A DNA stretch of 64,000 bases from assembly GCA_029210205.1 (NCBI GenBank), contig JARGOD010000015.1, positions 1 to 64,000 of the forward strand. Direction: 5' to 3'. The position numbers and the translations under genes were made by a program. The DNA is from Verrucomicrobiales bacterium (GTDB lineage: Bacteria > Verrucomicrobiota > Verrucomicrobiia > Verrucomicrobiales > DEV007). Of this stretch, positions 53,569-62,762 are shown in pieces; position 1 is the first letter of the stretch; every line of letters begins with the position of its first letter. The notes under the pieces are model-generated. The model saw only the letters and a program-made list of their open reading frames with translations. It was not told the DNA's origin and did no database searches.

Positions 53569-54450
53569 CTAAAAATCACTTTCGCGCCATGAAATCAGAC
53601 GCGGGCCATCATCGGTCTCTTGTTTTTCGAGAATGCCGTGTTCGTCGAGGAATACATCAACGTTGGAAAGCGCCGCTTCGTAGGAGACAGGGTCGGTATT
53701 CATGTTGAAGAAATTTTGGTCTCTTCCTTCAAATTCGATCAGCTTACACGGAGCGCGCTTGCGCTCCATTTTGTCAGCAAACTCACGAGCATCCCGGAAA
53801 GGAACAAAACGATCGGCAGTGCCATGAATCATTATCATCGGAGGTCCTCCGCCCGAAATGTAGCGAGATAGACTCATGCGCCGGGCGCTGCCACCGTCGG
53901 GAAAAACTTCAGATCCGAAGCTTCCTTTTTGAATGTCTATAATCGTGCTGAAAAGAACTGCCGCGTCAGGTCGGCGCTTTGACAAGTTGTAGGAACTTTC
54001 TTCGGTCGGAATATGAGCTTTCATCGCTGCACAGGCTGCAATATTGGCTCCTGCACCCGCTCCGAAAACAACGACCTTCTCAGGGTCGATGTGGAGGCTC
54101 TCTGCATGATGTCGTGAGAACTGAATAGAAAGCTGAGCATCCTTTGCGGCTTCGACAGGATTCACTCCCGGATGAGAAGCCTGATTGCGATATTCGACGA
54201 GACCACAAGCGGCCCCCCGCTCAACGTAGTAAAGGGCGTGGGGAGCAAATTGGATAATACTTCCGCGATCCCAAGCACCACTGTTGTAGAATAAAATAAG
54301 AGGTGCGGGATCCCTCTTCTTTAGGTCTTTCGGAAAATAAAAATGAATTGAGAGATCGGCTCCTTCCTCAACTTCACGATATTTAAGAGGCTGAGCACTC
54401 TCAAGCAACTGCTTCTCTCTTTCACCCAACAGTTTGATCGATCTCTGCAT
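53569..54450 (-). CDS. Alpha/beta hydrolase fold, esterase-like, catalytic residues missing
   Basis: 293 residues from the ATG at 54450. The fold matches BD-FAE/HSL-type esterases: DPAPLILFYNSGAWDRGSI (HGGxW region with Ser-Gly), CGLVEYRNQASHPG, EAAKDAQLSIQFSRHHAESL, MIMIHGTADRFVPFRDA (acid Asp present). But the nucleophile elbow reads VVFGAGAGANIAA where GxSAGG is expected, so the serine is absent, and FEGRDQNFFN replaces GxGHGFFN, so the histidine is lost too. No signal peptide is visible. It may bind rather than cut its ligand. It sits between GH16 and a divergent hypothetical gene. Confidence 0.8.
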   Translation of the reverse strand: MQRSIKLLGEREKQLLESAQPLKYREVEEGADLSIHFYFPKDLKKRDPAPLILFYNSGAWDRGSIIQFAPHALYYVERGAACGLVEYRNQASHPGVNPVEAAKDAQLSIQFSRHHAESLHIDPEKVVVFGAGAGANIAACAAMKAHIPTEESSYNLSKRRPDAAVLFSTIIDIQKGSFGSEVFPDGGSARRMSLSRYISGGGPPMIMIHGTADRFVPFRDAREFADKMERKRAPCKLIEFEGRDQNFFNMNTDPVSYEAALSNVDVFLDEHGILEKQETDDGPRLISWRESDF

Positions 54451-54573
54451 CTTGCCTCCCCTGACGAGAGTACAAGTAAGTGAAATCAATTCAAGCGTGA
54501 TATTTCTCCCGCGGAAGTTTTACGGGTTTTTAATCTGCTCTGTTCAATTCCACGCAGGATGATAGATTTAGGC

Positions 54574-55458
54574 ATGCCTCGTCGCTCTCTATTTTTCATC
54601 TTTCTGGCAGTGTCTCTCATCAACCTTACCGCCCCTGAATCTAAGGCGCAAAGCACAGCGCAGCCGGATCCTGCGCTTCGCCCTACTCTTGAGAGCGTCT
54701 TCAACAGTTGGAGCCTCGCGATCATGTCAGATAATTTGGAGCAATGGGAAGCTTCGACTGCTTACTCCCGCCAAATTGAAATCAGAAACCGAATTGTTTC
54801 TCAGCGACTGCCATTTCCTCAGGCACTCTTCGAAGATCCAATCGGCTCGCCAAGGCTCGAAGGACTCATCGGACTTGGCGTCATCAGCACTGGGGTAACT
54901 GCCACCTCAACCTATTTCGGTAAAGCGAACTTTGGCACCGCGAATGGCGTTGCGGTCACCGATAATCTCCTCGTCCTGCATTTCCTGAAAGAAGAAGGAA
55001 GCTGGAAGTTCGACAACCTTCGCATCGTTAAAATCGGGAACGACGCGGAATTGCTTCTCCAGATTCGAAACGGCGACTTTTCATTTTTGAATGGAATAGA
55101 ATTCCAACCGTCGCCAAAGCTGCCGCCAGTTCCTCAGCCGGTGAGCACCCCGGAATACATTGCCGAGGTCTGGGTCGATGCGACGGGATACGAAGTCACC
55201 GTAGAGGTCAACGGCCACCCTTCGGGATCTTTCAGCAATCTAAAAACGACCGAACTTGTGATGGGAGGGGTTCGGCCCGGAAGAAACACGATTCGCCTCA
55301 CGACGAAGCTTCTCGACAATCCTGCTGGAGCTACTCCAAAGGTTGAGATTGCGATTTATGCCGCACGTGATCCGGCCGTTCAAGCAAACCGCGTCTTCCA
55401 TTATCGTCCCGGAGCGGAAGTGCAACCCGAACTGCTTCAAGAGTTCAACGTCCAGTAG
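54574..55458 (+). CDS. Hypothetical exported protein
   Basis: About 294 residues from the ATG at 54574 (MPRRSLFFIFLAVSLINLTAPESKAQ), which gives a clean signal peptide; ATG at 54559 is an alternative. The N-terminal half (LRPTLESVFNSWSLAIMSDNLEQWEASTAYSRQIEIRN) is helical with a strand region after it, like a NTF2-type fold. The C-terminal half (YIAEVWVDATGYEVTVEVNGHPSGSF, ELVMGGVRPGRNTIRL) is beta-rich and immunoglobulin-like. I do not recognise the family. It is divergent from the pseudo-esterase; its 3' end overlaps the PEGA-FGE gene by 14 bases. Confidence 0.72.
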   Translation: MPRRSLFFIFLAVSLINLTAPESKAQSTAQPDPALRPTLESVFNSWSLAIMSDNLEQWEASTAYSRQIEIRNRIVSQRLPFPQALFEDPIGSPRLEGLIGLGVISTGVTATSTYFGKANFGTANGVAVTDNLLVLHFLKEEGSWKFDNLRIVKIGNDAELLLQIRNGDFSFLNGIEFQPSPKLPPVPQPVSTPEYIAEVWVDATGYEVTVEVNGHPSGSFSNLKTTELVMGGVRPGRNTIRLTTKLLDNPAGATPKVEIAIYAARDPAVQANRVFHYRPGAEVQPELLQEFNVQ

Positions 55459-57544
55459 ATCTCTCATCCGGCATCAAAACGACGCGAAAACCGACGTCGT
55501 AACGGTCTTCTGCAGAAGGACGGGCCGCCATTCGGTTTGCTACCTCAAGATCAAACTGTGAAGACCGGTTCCATGCTCCACCGCGGAGAACCTTCCGGTC
55601 AGTCCCGACCCATTCAGGGACCGGAGTGGCTCCTTCTTTCCTAATCCGATTGAGGATTGTCTGCGAATACCAGTCATTTACCCACTCCCAGACGTTGCCC
55701 CTCGCATCATAAATCCCATATTCGTTGGGGGCGAGTGAACCAACTGGCGCTGTCGACTTCTTCCTGTCAAAGAGACTGGATATAGCACCGTCCAGCTTTT
55801 GATTTCCTACATAGATCGACCACTCCTGATCAGTTGGGAGGCGATAACGAAAGCCAGGAGGAAGATTCCCGAGCGACTGCTCCTGAACGGTGAGGCCTTC
55901 GCAAAATTTTGCGGCCTCATACCAATTCACGCTGTCTACCGGATGGTTAGGCGCCGGGAAATAACTGGGATTGCTTCCTGTGAGGCGCTCATAATCTTTT
56001 TGCGTCGTTTCGTGAGCGGCAACCCAACCGCCCAGTTGGCCAACCCAGACAAACTGTTGGCCCAGTCCGTTTGTAAAATTTCGACTCGCTACCGGTGTGG
56101 AGTCATAGGTCAAAGTCGTTGAAAAGCTGAGCGCACCGCCTGCTTCTAAATTCCCCGACACTTCACTGCTGCGGTATTGATCTTTACGAAGTTCGTAGGC
56201 AAGCGCACCTGGTGGAACCACCGGCAAAGTTAGCGGTGTCTTCCCAATAGGGACACCTGCTGAAAGCACCGCAGCTCCAGTGGGTTCGCTTGTTAGAGTC
56301 ACTGATCCGTAGTCAAAGGCGAAATTCACGGCGTTGGTGCCTGCCTCCGCGTCAATATATTTCCCAACCTGCTTCCGCCCCAGCATGTCATGTTGCGCAG
56401 TGAATAGATAATCACCCTCGGGCAGTTCCATTTGAAACGGAGTGACTTCCCTTCCGTTTCCAAGTCGCTTGTTTTTCAGGAACACGACAGCTCCGGGGGG
56501 AGCACTCTCGAAAGAAACCAGCGACCTTTCCCACGAAAACTCAAAGACCTCAGTGACCCCGAGATTAACCTCTACACTGCGGGAGATAGGGTCCCAATCC
56601 TTGTAACGAAGCTCGAGACGATGCTGGCCCACAGGTAATTCCTCTAGATTCAATGGAGTTGTCCCGGCCTTCTTCTGTGCCTCATCCCCGGTTTGAATCC
56701 ATACTTCTGCACTGGAAGGATCGCTTTTAACCTGGATCCCTCCTTTAGCAAAAACCGCAGAAACTGAACTGTTTCGGTTATTTTCGACGCGCACTCTCTC
56801 CGAATACTGGGGCCAACCTTCAACAGCCATGAGTACTTCGTAGTCACCCGGATCGAGCTTCTCGATCAAGGCAGGAGTACTTCCAATCTCGACCAGCTTC
56901 TTCTGGTTATTCTCGATCGTCTTGAGCAACTTAAACTCGGCACCTTTCGGTTCGCTGACTACCTCCAGGTTACCCGCGGTTTTTGACAGGTTGATCGTTG
57001 CCATCTCAAGAGTCGCCTCTTCACGCAACTCGAATTCTTTCTCAACCCGCTCAAATCCGTTTTTCAGAATAGAGATCCGATGCTTACCAAGAGGAAGATT
57101 TTGAATCGTCACCGGGCTCTCGAATTTTCCGCCCCCCTCAATGACAACGCTCGCTCCAGCCGGTTTCGTCACGATGCGAACGCTTCCCAGAGCTTCGTCG
57201 AGCCGTCGATCAATCAATGGCAAAGAAGCCATCGCCACAGCATTGTCCGGTTCAATTTGGCGGACCTCCTCGAAAAGTCGCCGAGCCTCGAGCCAATCCC
57301 CTTCGTTCACCGCCGCTCTCGCCTCATCGATCTTGCGAGTCACTGCTTCCCGGTCAACGGCAGCAGCAGGGGCAACCACGACCGGTTCAGCCGCCGGCTC
57401 CTGCCCCATCCAGAGACCCACCCCTGCACCTATCGAGAGTGCAACCAGGATCATGACCACCCACACCCACGCGGGAATCCGCGGCGGTCGGTGTTTGATC
57501 ATTCTTGCCGGAGGCAAGTCTATTCTGGTGGTTTCCCGTTTCAT
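55445..57544 (-). CDS. PEGA-repeat membrane protein with FGE-sulfatase fold
   Basis: 699 residues. A helix near residues 24-46 (IPAWVWVVMILVALSIGAGVGLW) anchors it. A TPR-like stretch (KIDEARAAVNEGDWLEARRLFEEVRQIEPDN) follows, then about five PEGA domains (VRIVTKPAGASVVIEGG, LEVVSEPKGAEFKLL, IQVKSDPSSAEVWIQTG, VSFESAPPGAVVFLKN, VTLTSEPTGAAVLSAG). The C-terminal FGE-sulfatase fold shows NHPVDSVNWYEAAKFCEGLT and YRLPTDQEWSI, GIYDARGNVWEWVNDWY and VLRGGAWNRSSQFDLEVANR, but the two catalytic cysteines of the modifying enzyme are missing. It probably binds glycans or peptides. It is coded on the same strand as rpsA, about 230 bases behind it. Confidence 0.9.
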   Translation of the reverse strand: MKRETTRIDLPPARMIKHRPPRIPAWVWVVMILVALSIGAGVGLWMGQEPAAEPVVVAPAAAVDREAVTRKIDEARAAVNEGDWLEARRLFEEVRQIEPDNAVAMASLPLIDRRLDEALGSVRIVTKPAGASVVIEGGGKFESPVTIQNLPLGKHRISILKNGFERVEKEFELREEATLEMATINLSKTAGNLEVVSEPKGAEFKLLKTIENNQKKLVEIGSTPALIEKLDPGDYEVLMAVEGWPQYSERVRVENNRNSSVSAVFAKGGIQVKSDPSSAEVWIQTGDEAQKKAGTTPLNLEELPVGQHRLELRYKDWDPISRSVEVNLGVTEVFEFSWERSLVSFESAPPGAVVFLKNKRLGNGREVTPFQMELPEGDYLFTAQHDMLGRKQVGKYIDAEAGTNAVNFAFDYGSVTLTSEPTGAAVLSAGVPIGKTPLTLPVVPPGALAYELRKDQYRSSEVSGNLEAGGALSFSTTLTYDSTPVASRNFTNGLGQQFVWVGQLGGWVAAHETTQKDYERLTGSNPSYFPAPNHPVDSVNWYEAAKFCEGLTVQEQSLGNLPPGFRYRLPTDQEWSIYVGNQKLDGAISSLFDRKKSTAPVGSLAPNEYGIYDARGNVWEWVNDWYSQTILNRIRKEGATPVPEWVGTDRKVLRGGAWNRSSQFDLEVANRMAARPSAEDRYDVGFRVVLMPDERSTGR

Positions 57545-57701
57545 GCGACTGATTCTGCCATCCTTTCACTGATCGTTTCAGCGATACGAGAGTAAAAAGG
57601 GCAGACGAATGAGGTCCCGTCTAAAGGTGCCTCCAAAATGTATTTTCGCCAAGTCGCTTCCTGTGACTGTTTTTCGGAAGAATTCGAAACCTCTGGAAAC
57701 C

Positions 57702-57761
57702 AAAAAAGCAGGGCATTCGCCCTGCTTTTTCGGAAAAGTTTGGTTTCGGGTTCCCCCGAAA
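57702..57761 (-). terminator. Double hairpin terminator of rpsA
   Basis: Hairpin 1: TTTCGGG (57744-57750), loop TTCC, CCCGAAA (57755-57761). Hairpin 2: GCAGGGC (57708-57714), loop ATTC, GCCCTGC (57719-57725), flanked by A and T runs on both sides, a classic terminator in either direction. Both lie within 75 bases of the rpsA stop. Confidence 0.85.
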
Positions 57762-57773
57762 TCAGATCGAGGA

Positions 57774-59492
57774 TTAATCTTCGTCTTCGGCAGCTTCCTC
57801 TTCGCCACCTGGACGCCACTCCTCGCTCGCGAGGTTGAACGCCTGCTCCAGACCAACCAGGTCGGAACTTGGACGAAGGGCATCGAATGCCTGAGTCTCT
57901 TTCTTGAGCTGCTCTTCGTTGTATTCGGCTGCCTTGATAGAAAGACCGATACGACGCTCAACTTTGTCGACCTTAATCACCCGAGCCTCGACGTCGTCAC
58001 CGACCTTGATGACATCTTTCACCTTGGCAACGTGATCTTCGCTAAGCTGCGAGATATGGACAAGTCCGTCGATGTCGTCCTCGAGCTGGATGAAAGCTCC
58101 AAAGCTAGCGATCTTGGCGACCGTTCCTTTGACAAGATCGCCAACCTTGAACCGGCCGTCAATTTCGCTCCATGGATCGTTCTCAAGCTGCTTGACACCC
58201 AGGCTGATGCGCTGGTTCGTCTTGTCGATTTCGAGCACAGCGGCCTCGACTTCTTCGCCCTTCTTGAGGATTTCGGAAGGATGATTGATCTTGCGAGTCC
58301 AGCTGAGGTCGGATACGTGGATCATACCATCGATTCCATCTTCGAGCTCTACGAAAGCTCCGTAAGGAGTGAGGTTGCGAATCTCGCCTTTGATCGTTGT
58401 TCCGATCGGGTAGCGTGTCTCGACTTCGTCCCATGGATTTGGCTCGAGCTGGCGAACTCCGAGAGAGATCTTCTGCTCGTCGGTGTTGATCGCGAGAACA
58501 ACCGCTTTGACTTCCTGCTCGAGAGTAAGCACGTCGCTTGGGCGCGTGATGCGCTTTGTCCAGGAAAGCTCGGAAACGTGGATAAGGCCTTCGACGCCCT
58601 GCTCGATCTCCACGAATGCTCCGTAAGGAACGAGCTTGGTGATGCGACCGGCGACTTCGTGACCGATAGGGAACTTCGACTCGATCGCTTCCCAAGGGTT
58701 GCTCTGGAGTTGCTTGTAGCCAAGAGAGACACGCTCTTTCTCTTTGTCGACGTCGAGAATAACCACTTCGATCGGCTGACCGATGACAAGCATTTCGCTC
58801 GGATGGTTGATACGACCCCAGCTCATGTCGGTGATGTGAAGGAGACCGTCCATGCCCTGAAGGTCGATGAACGCACCGAAATCGGTGATGTTCTTGACGA
58901 GACCTTCGACCTGGTCGCCAATCTTGACGGAGTCGAGGAACTCGGCACGCTGCTCAGCACGCTCTGCTTCGATCACCTCACGGCGGCTCAGAACAATGTT
59001 CTTACGGATATCATTCACCTTAACGATCTTGAACTCGTAGACGTTGCCGACATACTCGTTGAGATCCTTCGGAGGGATGATGTCAATTTGAGATCCGGGG
59101 AGGAAAGCCTCAACACCAACGTTGACCATGAGACCACCTTTGACGACCGACTTGACTTTACCTTTAACAAGGCCGCCATCTTCGTAGACCTTGACGATCT
59201 TGTCCCAGTTCTGCTTGTGCGCAGCCTTCTCTTTCGAGAGGACGACCATGCCTTCGTCGTTCTCGAGCTTTTCGAGGAGAACTTCAATTTGATCGCCAAC
59301 GGCGAATTCTTCGTCTTCGAATTCCGAGACCGCGATAACGCCCTCAGACTTGGCACCGATATCAACAACCACTACTTGAGGTCGGATTTCGATAATGTTC
59401 CCGTTCACGATGGAATTCTCGCGATGGGAGTGAAAAGATTTTTCAATCTGAGCGAAGAGCTCAGGATTTTTAGGGGTGATTGTGGCTGCCAT
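57774..59492 (-). CDS. rpsA: 30S ribosomal protein S1
   Basis: 572 residues with six S1 domains. The first (SIVNGNIIEIRPQVVVVDIGAKSEGVI) and later ones (VEGLVKNITDFGAFIDLQGMDGLLHITDMSWGRINHPSEML, VAGRITKLVPYGAFVEIEQGVEGLIHVSELSW, IKGEIRNLTPYGAFVELEDGIDGMIHVSDLSW, VKGTVAKIASFGAFIQLEDDIDGLVHISQLS) are typical of the S1 OB fold that binds mRNA on the 30S subunit. The acidic tail is EEEAAEDED. The reading on the opposite strand is open for 629 codons but is a codon-bias shadow. Its leader lies in the AT-rich 59493-59600 region, shared with the CPXCG gene's upstream DNA. Confidence 0.97.
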   Translation of the reverse strand: MAATITPKNPELFAQIEKSFHSHRENSIVNGNIIEIRPQVVVVDIGAKSEGVIAVSEFEDEEFAVGDQIEVLLEKLENDEGMVVLSKEKAAHKQNWDKIVKVYEDGGLVKGKVKSVVKGGLMVNVGVEAFLPGSQIDIIPPKDLNEYVGNVYEFKIVKVNDIRKNIVLSRREVIEAERAEQRAEFLDSVKIGDQVEGLVKNITDFGAFIDLQGMDGLLHITDMSWGRINHPSEMLVIGQPIEVVILDVDKEKERVSLGYKQLQSNPWEAIESKFPIGHEVAGRITKLVPYGAFVEIEQGVEGLIHVSELSWTKRITRPSDVLTLEQEVKAVVLAINTDEQKISLGVRQLEPNPWDEVETRYPIGTTIKGEIRNLTPYGAFVELEDGIDGMIHVSDLSWTRKINHPSEILKKGEEVEAAVLEIDKTNQRISLGVKQLENDPWSEIDGRFKVGDLVKGTVAKIASFGAFIQLEDDIDGLVHISQLSEDHVAKVKDVIKVGDDVEARVIKVDKVERRIGLSIKAAEYNEEQLKKETQAFDALRPSSDLVGLEQAFNLASEEWRPGGEEEAAEDED

Positions 59493-59668
59493 GAGTGACG
59501 TTTAAGTTAGTTAATTGGTTAATTTGCCTTCCGATTTTGCTTCTCAATACTATTCCCCACCCCAACGAGAAGCGCCTTCCGGAGCGGGGGGCGGAAATTT
59601 AAGGGGTTTTGCTCATATCACAAGCGATTTTACGGGGCGGGAGAAAGCGTTTCATCGTAGTCTTTTCC

Positions 59669-59851
59669 ATGGATGTCTATCCGGTAACCTGCCCGACCTG
59701 CTTCGAACTCTTCGACGTGCCCCTGCCCGCTCCTGCAGAGACCCCCAGCGAAGTCGACTACGACTGTGAAGTTTGTTGCCGCCCCATGTTGATTCACTTC
59801 ACTGAAGAATTCGGAGAAGTCTGCGCTGACGCGCGCGGGATTCACGATTGA
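59669..59851 (+). CDS. Small cysteine-rich CPXCG-type protein
   Basis: 60 residues from the ATG at 59669 (MDVYPVTCPTCFELFDV), the family's usual length; a longer frame is rejected. The two cysteine pairs, CPTC at the N-terminus and CEVCCRPM in the middle, form a likely zinc ribbon; the family form is CPYCGE, so the Gly after the first pair is Phe here. Function unknown. It is divergent from rpsA, and its 3' end overlaps the convergent acyltransferase by about ten bases. Confidence 0.85.
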   Translation: MDVYPVTCPTCFELFDVPLPAPAETPSEVDYDCEVCCRPMLIHFTEEFGEVCADARGIHD

Positions 59852-60627
59852 GGCAATCTTCGAAGTTCATCGAGGATTACTCCATTCAAAACAGACTCCA
59901 GTTCTTCGAGTACCTCGGCAACAAACCAGCCATCCATGAGGCGATGGTCGTAATGCATCGTAACTCGGGATTTTCCAGCTTTATCGATTGGCCCATAGGT
60001 GATTGTCGAAGTCTGAATGCCCGGTGGAAACTGAATCTCGGCACCGCGACTGGAAATTGTTGTGATTCCGAAGGTTCCCATGCGCTTCACGCGCCTTTTC
60101 CCCAGCAGTCGAAACCAGGTCGCAATGACAAGGCGGCGAATCGGAGTCGGGAGAAAAGCGGATCGATACTGAGTTCTGAATACTTCTTCAACCGGCTCTA
60201 CCTGATAGGACTCAAGCCTGGCTTGCAATACAGCGAGGGACTGACTTTCAGGCCCGAAGAACGGAGCAAAGCACAGCCATTCCTCGTCTTCGTGTGTTCG
60301 TTTTACCGGGAGGTAGGCCACACTTTGTGAACTGAGATAGAGACGTGGCCAGGGAAATCGAATCCAGGACTGTCTCAGGACTGGCGAATCCCTCGCAATC
60401 AGAGAGAACGCCTTGATGAACAATACTGTCCACGACACTCGCGATGGTAAGCTTCTTCGGATCTCGTCGACCGCGGCTAAATCAATTTCCCGACAATGGG
60501 GAAATGTCGGAACTTCCCGCTCAAAATACAAGACATCGCAAACCATCGCCCGACTTTTCGGGACGGAGAACCATCTTTTCCCCGGGTTTTGTTTTTCCTC
60601 AGTGCGAAGTGACTCTACCCGGCGCAA
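59842..60627 (-). CDS. CAT-fold acyltransferase (2-oxoacid dehydrogenase acyltransferase-like)
   Basis: 261 residues from a TTG at 60627, two bases after the upstream stop; the first ATG (60546) would remove the conserved KRWFSVPKSRAMVCDVLYFE stretch, so the TTG is favoured. The catalytic motif HYDHRLMDGWFVAEVLEELE (H-x-x-x-D-G) matches the E2 acyltransferase/CAT family, and ITTISSRGAEIQFPPG is the usual strand before it. There is no lipoyl or E3-binding domain, so it is a free-standing version with an unknown acyl donor and acceptor. It ends the TPR-pseudokinase operon. Confidence 0.83.
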   Translation of the reverse strand: MRRVESLRTEEKQNPGKRWFSVPKSRAMVCDVLYFEREVPTFPHCREIDLAAVDEIRRSLPSRVSWTVLFIKAFSLIARDSPVLRQSWIRFPWPRLYLSSQSVAYLPVKRTHEDEEWLCFAPFFGPESQSLAVLQARLESYQVEPVEEVFRTQYRSAFLPTPIRRLVIATWFRLLGKRRVKRMGTFGITTISSRGAEIQFPPGIQTSTITYGPIDKAGKSRVTMHYDHRLMDGWFVAEVLEELESVLNGVILDELRRLPQS

Positions 60628-60629
60628 AA

Positions 60630-62750
60630 CTATTCCTCCTTCTCTACTGCCGGAGCCTTGCCGGAGGACATGACTTTGGGATTCTCTCGATCAGCTGCCA
60701 TGCGGAAACCGGTCCAGAAGTTTCGCTCATCAGCCGATTCAGCGGCGCGACGGGCTGTCAGTTCGAATCCTGATTTTGTGGCAAAGGAAGCCCCCCGCTT
60801 GATTGGAACCTGTTTGTCCGGTGAATCAGGATGGATATCCCTTGTCGCAGTCCATTCGCTCACATTACCCGCAAGGCCGATGACGCCATAGCGACTTTCA
60901 TCAGCCGGGATTGCATCCACTGGATTCCAAAAACGGTAACCGTCAACGGAAGCCTCACGGGTCATTTCCGTCGTCTCATGGTCGAGGCCGGAATTAAAAT
61001 TTTCCGGCTGAATCTCATTGCCCCAGGGAAACAAGTTGCCGGATCGACCGCGTGCCGCTTTTTCCCACTCCTGCTCGGTTGGAAGGCGACCTCCGCGCCA
61101 CTTTGCGTAGGCATTGGCGTCCCACCAATCAACGCCAATAACGGGACAGTTGGGGTCAATCTCACCACCGTAGAACTTCCCGCCCTTTTGAGCTTTTTCG
61201 TAAATCTCGTCCCACTTCTCAGGCTTATAAGTGACCTTGGAATCGGGCTCATCGGGATGAGCGAGCTTTTTCTCTTTGCCGGGATTTTTCGACAGATCAG
61301 CGAGAAAGGCGGCATACTCGGCAATCGTCACTTCATGCTGGCCGATCCAGAACTCGGAAGTTTCGACCTCTTCCCCGCTCTGATACGGAAACATCCCTGC
61401 CGGAATCTTTGAAAGCGCACTGAGATCCCGGACCTCAGGCTTCCCGCCGAGGAAAATGTAGGCAAGCGCAAATCCCGCGAGCATCAACAATCCGAATCCA
61501 CTCCCAACGAGAATCGCAGTGCGGTCGGTTTTTTGCTCATTCAGCTTTGCAATCTCGGCACCGGTAAGATCATCTTCGGGGTCACCGGGAGAAAGCACCC
61601 GCGTGAGACCGTCCATGGAATTCACCGCATCAATACGGTCAGACCCGAGGCGCTCAACAAGAAGATGCAATTGCGGGTCGCCACCACTGCTCTTCAGAAA
61701 CGGGGCGATTGCATCGGCGAGGAGTTCCATTTGCTGACGCTCTTCTTCGACCGTGAGCGATGCTCCGCGGCCACGAACCGGATTTGCGATCCGTGGCTGC
61801 CCTCCACGGAGCATGAGAATACTTTGATCAGAAATAAGGCGGTGAGACATTCCGTTATCCCGCAGATAAATGAGCGCTCCGGCACTGGCTTCGAGAATTT
61901 TCCAGAGGACTGATTCATCGAGTTCACTGCGGCGACGGGCGAGATCGGAAAGACTCGGCGCATCGACAAGTTCCAGCGTGTAAAAGTTCACGCCCAGCTC
62001 CTGATCACATTCATACACGAGCGAAATCGAGGGGTGGTTCACCGAGGCACGCGCACTGGCCTCATTCACAAATCCCTGCACCCATCGGATGTCTTTACGA
62101 TGCTTCCGATACAGGGTTTTCAGCGCTACTTTTCGCCCTATCGAAGTCTGTTCCGCCTCGTAGAGCGCAAAATTAGCGTCCTGCTGAATTTCACGAAGCA
62201 GTTTGTAGTCGCCCAACCGCGTTCCGACTGGCAAAGCCTCTTCGGGCAACTGGACTGGAGCCGTCTCATGCGGCTCGATTGTCATTTCGGTTTCTTCTGT
62301 TGCCGGAGCTGTTTCTATTTCGGGAGGGGGGGCACTAACCGGACCGGGCTCCGTATGCTGCGTCACTTCTTCTGGCACACTCGCTGGTTGGATCGCCGAC
62401 TCGAACCACTCCAGCAGCACGCCGCGGTTCACTGGTTTAAAAAAGAGACGATCAACCTCCATGACCCTCGGGTAAAAAGCCGTCATATCCTCACGACTGC
62501 ACATCATAGAAGGAAAGAGACCAATTTCGATGTGGAGATGGTCGCGAAGATCGAGAATCTCTTCGCCGGTCGCCGCATCGATCCCTGCAATCATCATCGT
62601 CAACCTTCGAAGCTCTTTCACTTTATCCCAGGCTTCAGGGGCACTGGCGGCTTCAATAACCGTGGTCGCACGTTCTTTCAGTATCGAAAGAATCGCAGCC
62701 CGGTCTTCGGCAGCCGGATCGATCAGTAAAATGGTGACTTCCTGTGACAT
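60630..62750 (-). CDS. Pseudo-receiver, pseudokinase and FGE-fold membrane protein
   Basis: 706 residues. Residues 1-115 are receiver-like (VTILLIDPAAEDRAAILSIL), but where the phospho-acceptor Asp belongs stands Ile (MMIAGIDAATGEE); a Lys is kept in KPVN. A Pro/Glu-rich linker follows, then a protein kinase fold from about 170 (LGDYKLLREIQQDANFALYEAEQTSIGRKVALKTLY): the Lys is kept, but the Gly-rich loop, HRD Asp (MSHRLISDQSIL) and DFG (RIANPVRG) are lost. A helix (AILVGSGFGLLMLAGFALAYIFLG) leads to an FGE-type periplasmic domain (PVIGVDWWDANAYAKWRGGRLPTEQEWEKAARG, IGLAGNVSEWTATRD) with no catalytic Cys. It is 12 bases after the TPR gene. Confidence 0.88.
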   Translation of the reverse strand: MSQEVTILLIDPAAEDRAAILSILKERATTVIEAASAPEAWDKVKELRRLTMMIAGIDAATGEEILDLRDHLHIEIGLFPSMMCSREDMTAFYPRVMEVDRLFFKPVNRGVLLEWFESAIQPASVPEEVTQHTEPGPVSAPPPEIETAPATEETEMTIEPHETAPVQLPEEALPVGTRLGDYKLLREIQQDANFALYEAEQTSIGRKVALKTLYRKHRKDIRWVQGFVNEASARASVNHPSISLVYECDQELGVNFYTLELVDAPSLSDLARRRSELDESVLWKILEASAGALIYLRDNGMSHRLISDQSILMLRGGQPRIANPVRGRGASLTVEEERQQMELLADAIAPFLKSSGGDPQLHLLVERLGSDRIDAVNSMDGLTRVLSPGDPEDDLTGAEIAKLNEQKTDRTAILVGSGFGLLMLAGFALAYIFLGGKPEVRDLSALSKIPAGMFPYQSGEEVETSEFWIGQHEVTIAEYAAFLADLSKNPGKEKKLAHPDEPDSKVTYKPEKWDEIYEKAQKGGKFYGGEIDPNCPVIGVDWWDANAYAKWRGGRLPTEQEWEKAARGRSGNLFPWGNEIQPENFNSGLDHETTEMTREASVDGYRFWNPVDAIPADESRYGVIGLAGNVSEWTATRDIHPDSPDKQVPIKRGASFATKSGFELTARRAAESADERNFWTGFRMAADRENPKVMSSGKAPAVEKEE

Positions 62751-62762
62751 GAACTAACGATT

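Noticed and set aside
57609-59498. 629-codon open reading frame on + strand, antisense to rpsA
   Set aside because: It mirrors the strongly biased codons of rpsA, has no recognisable fold and no homology-like motifs; S1 domains on the other strand are certain.
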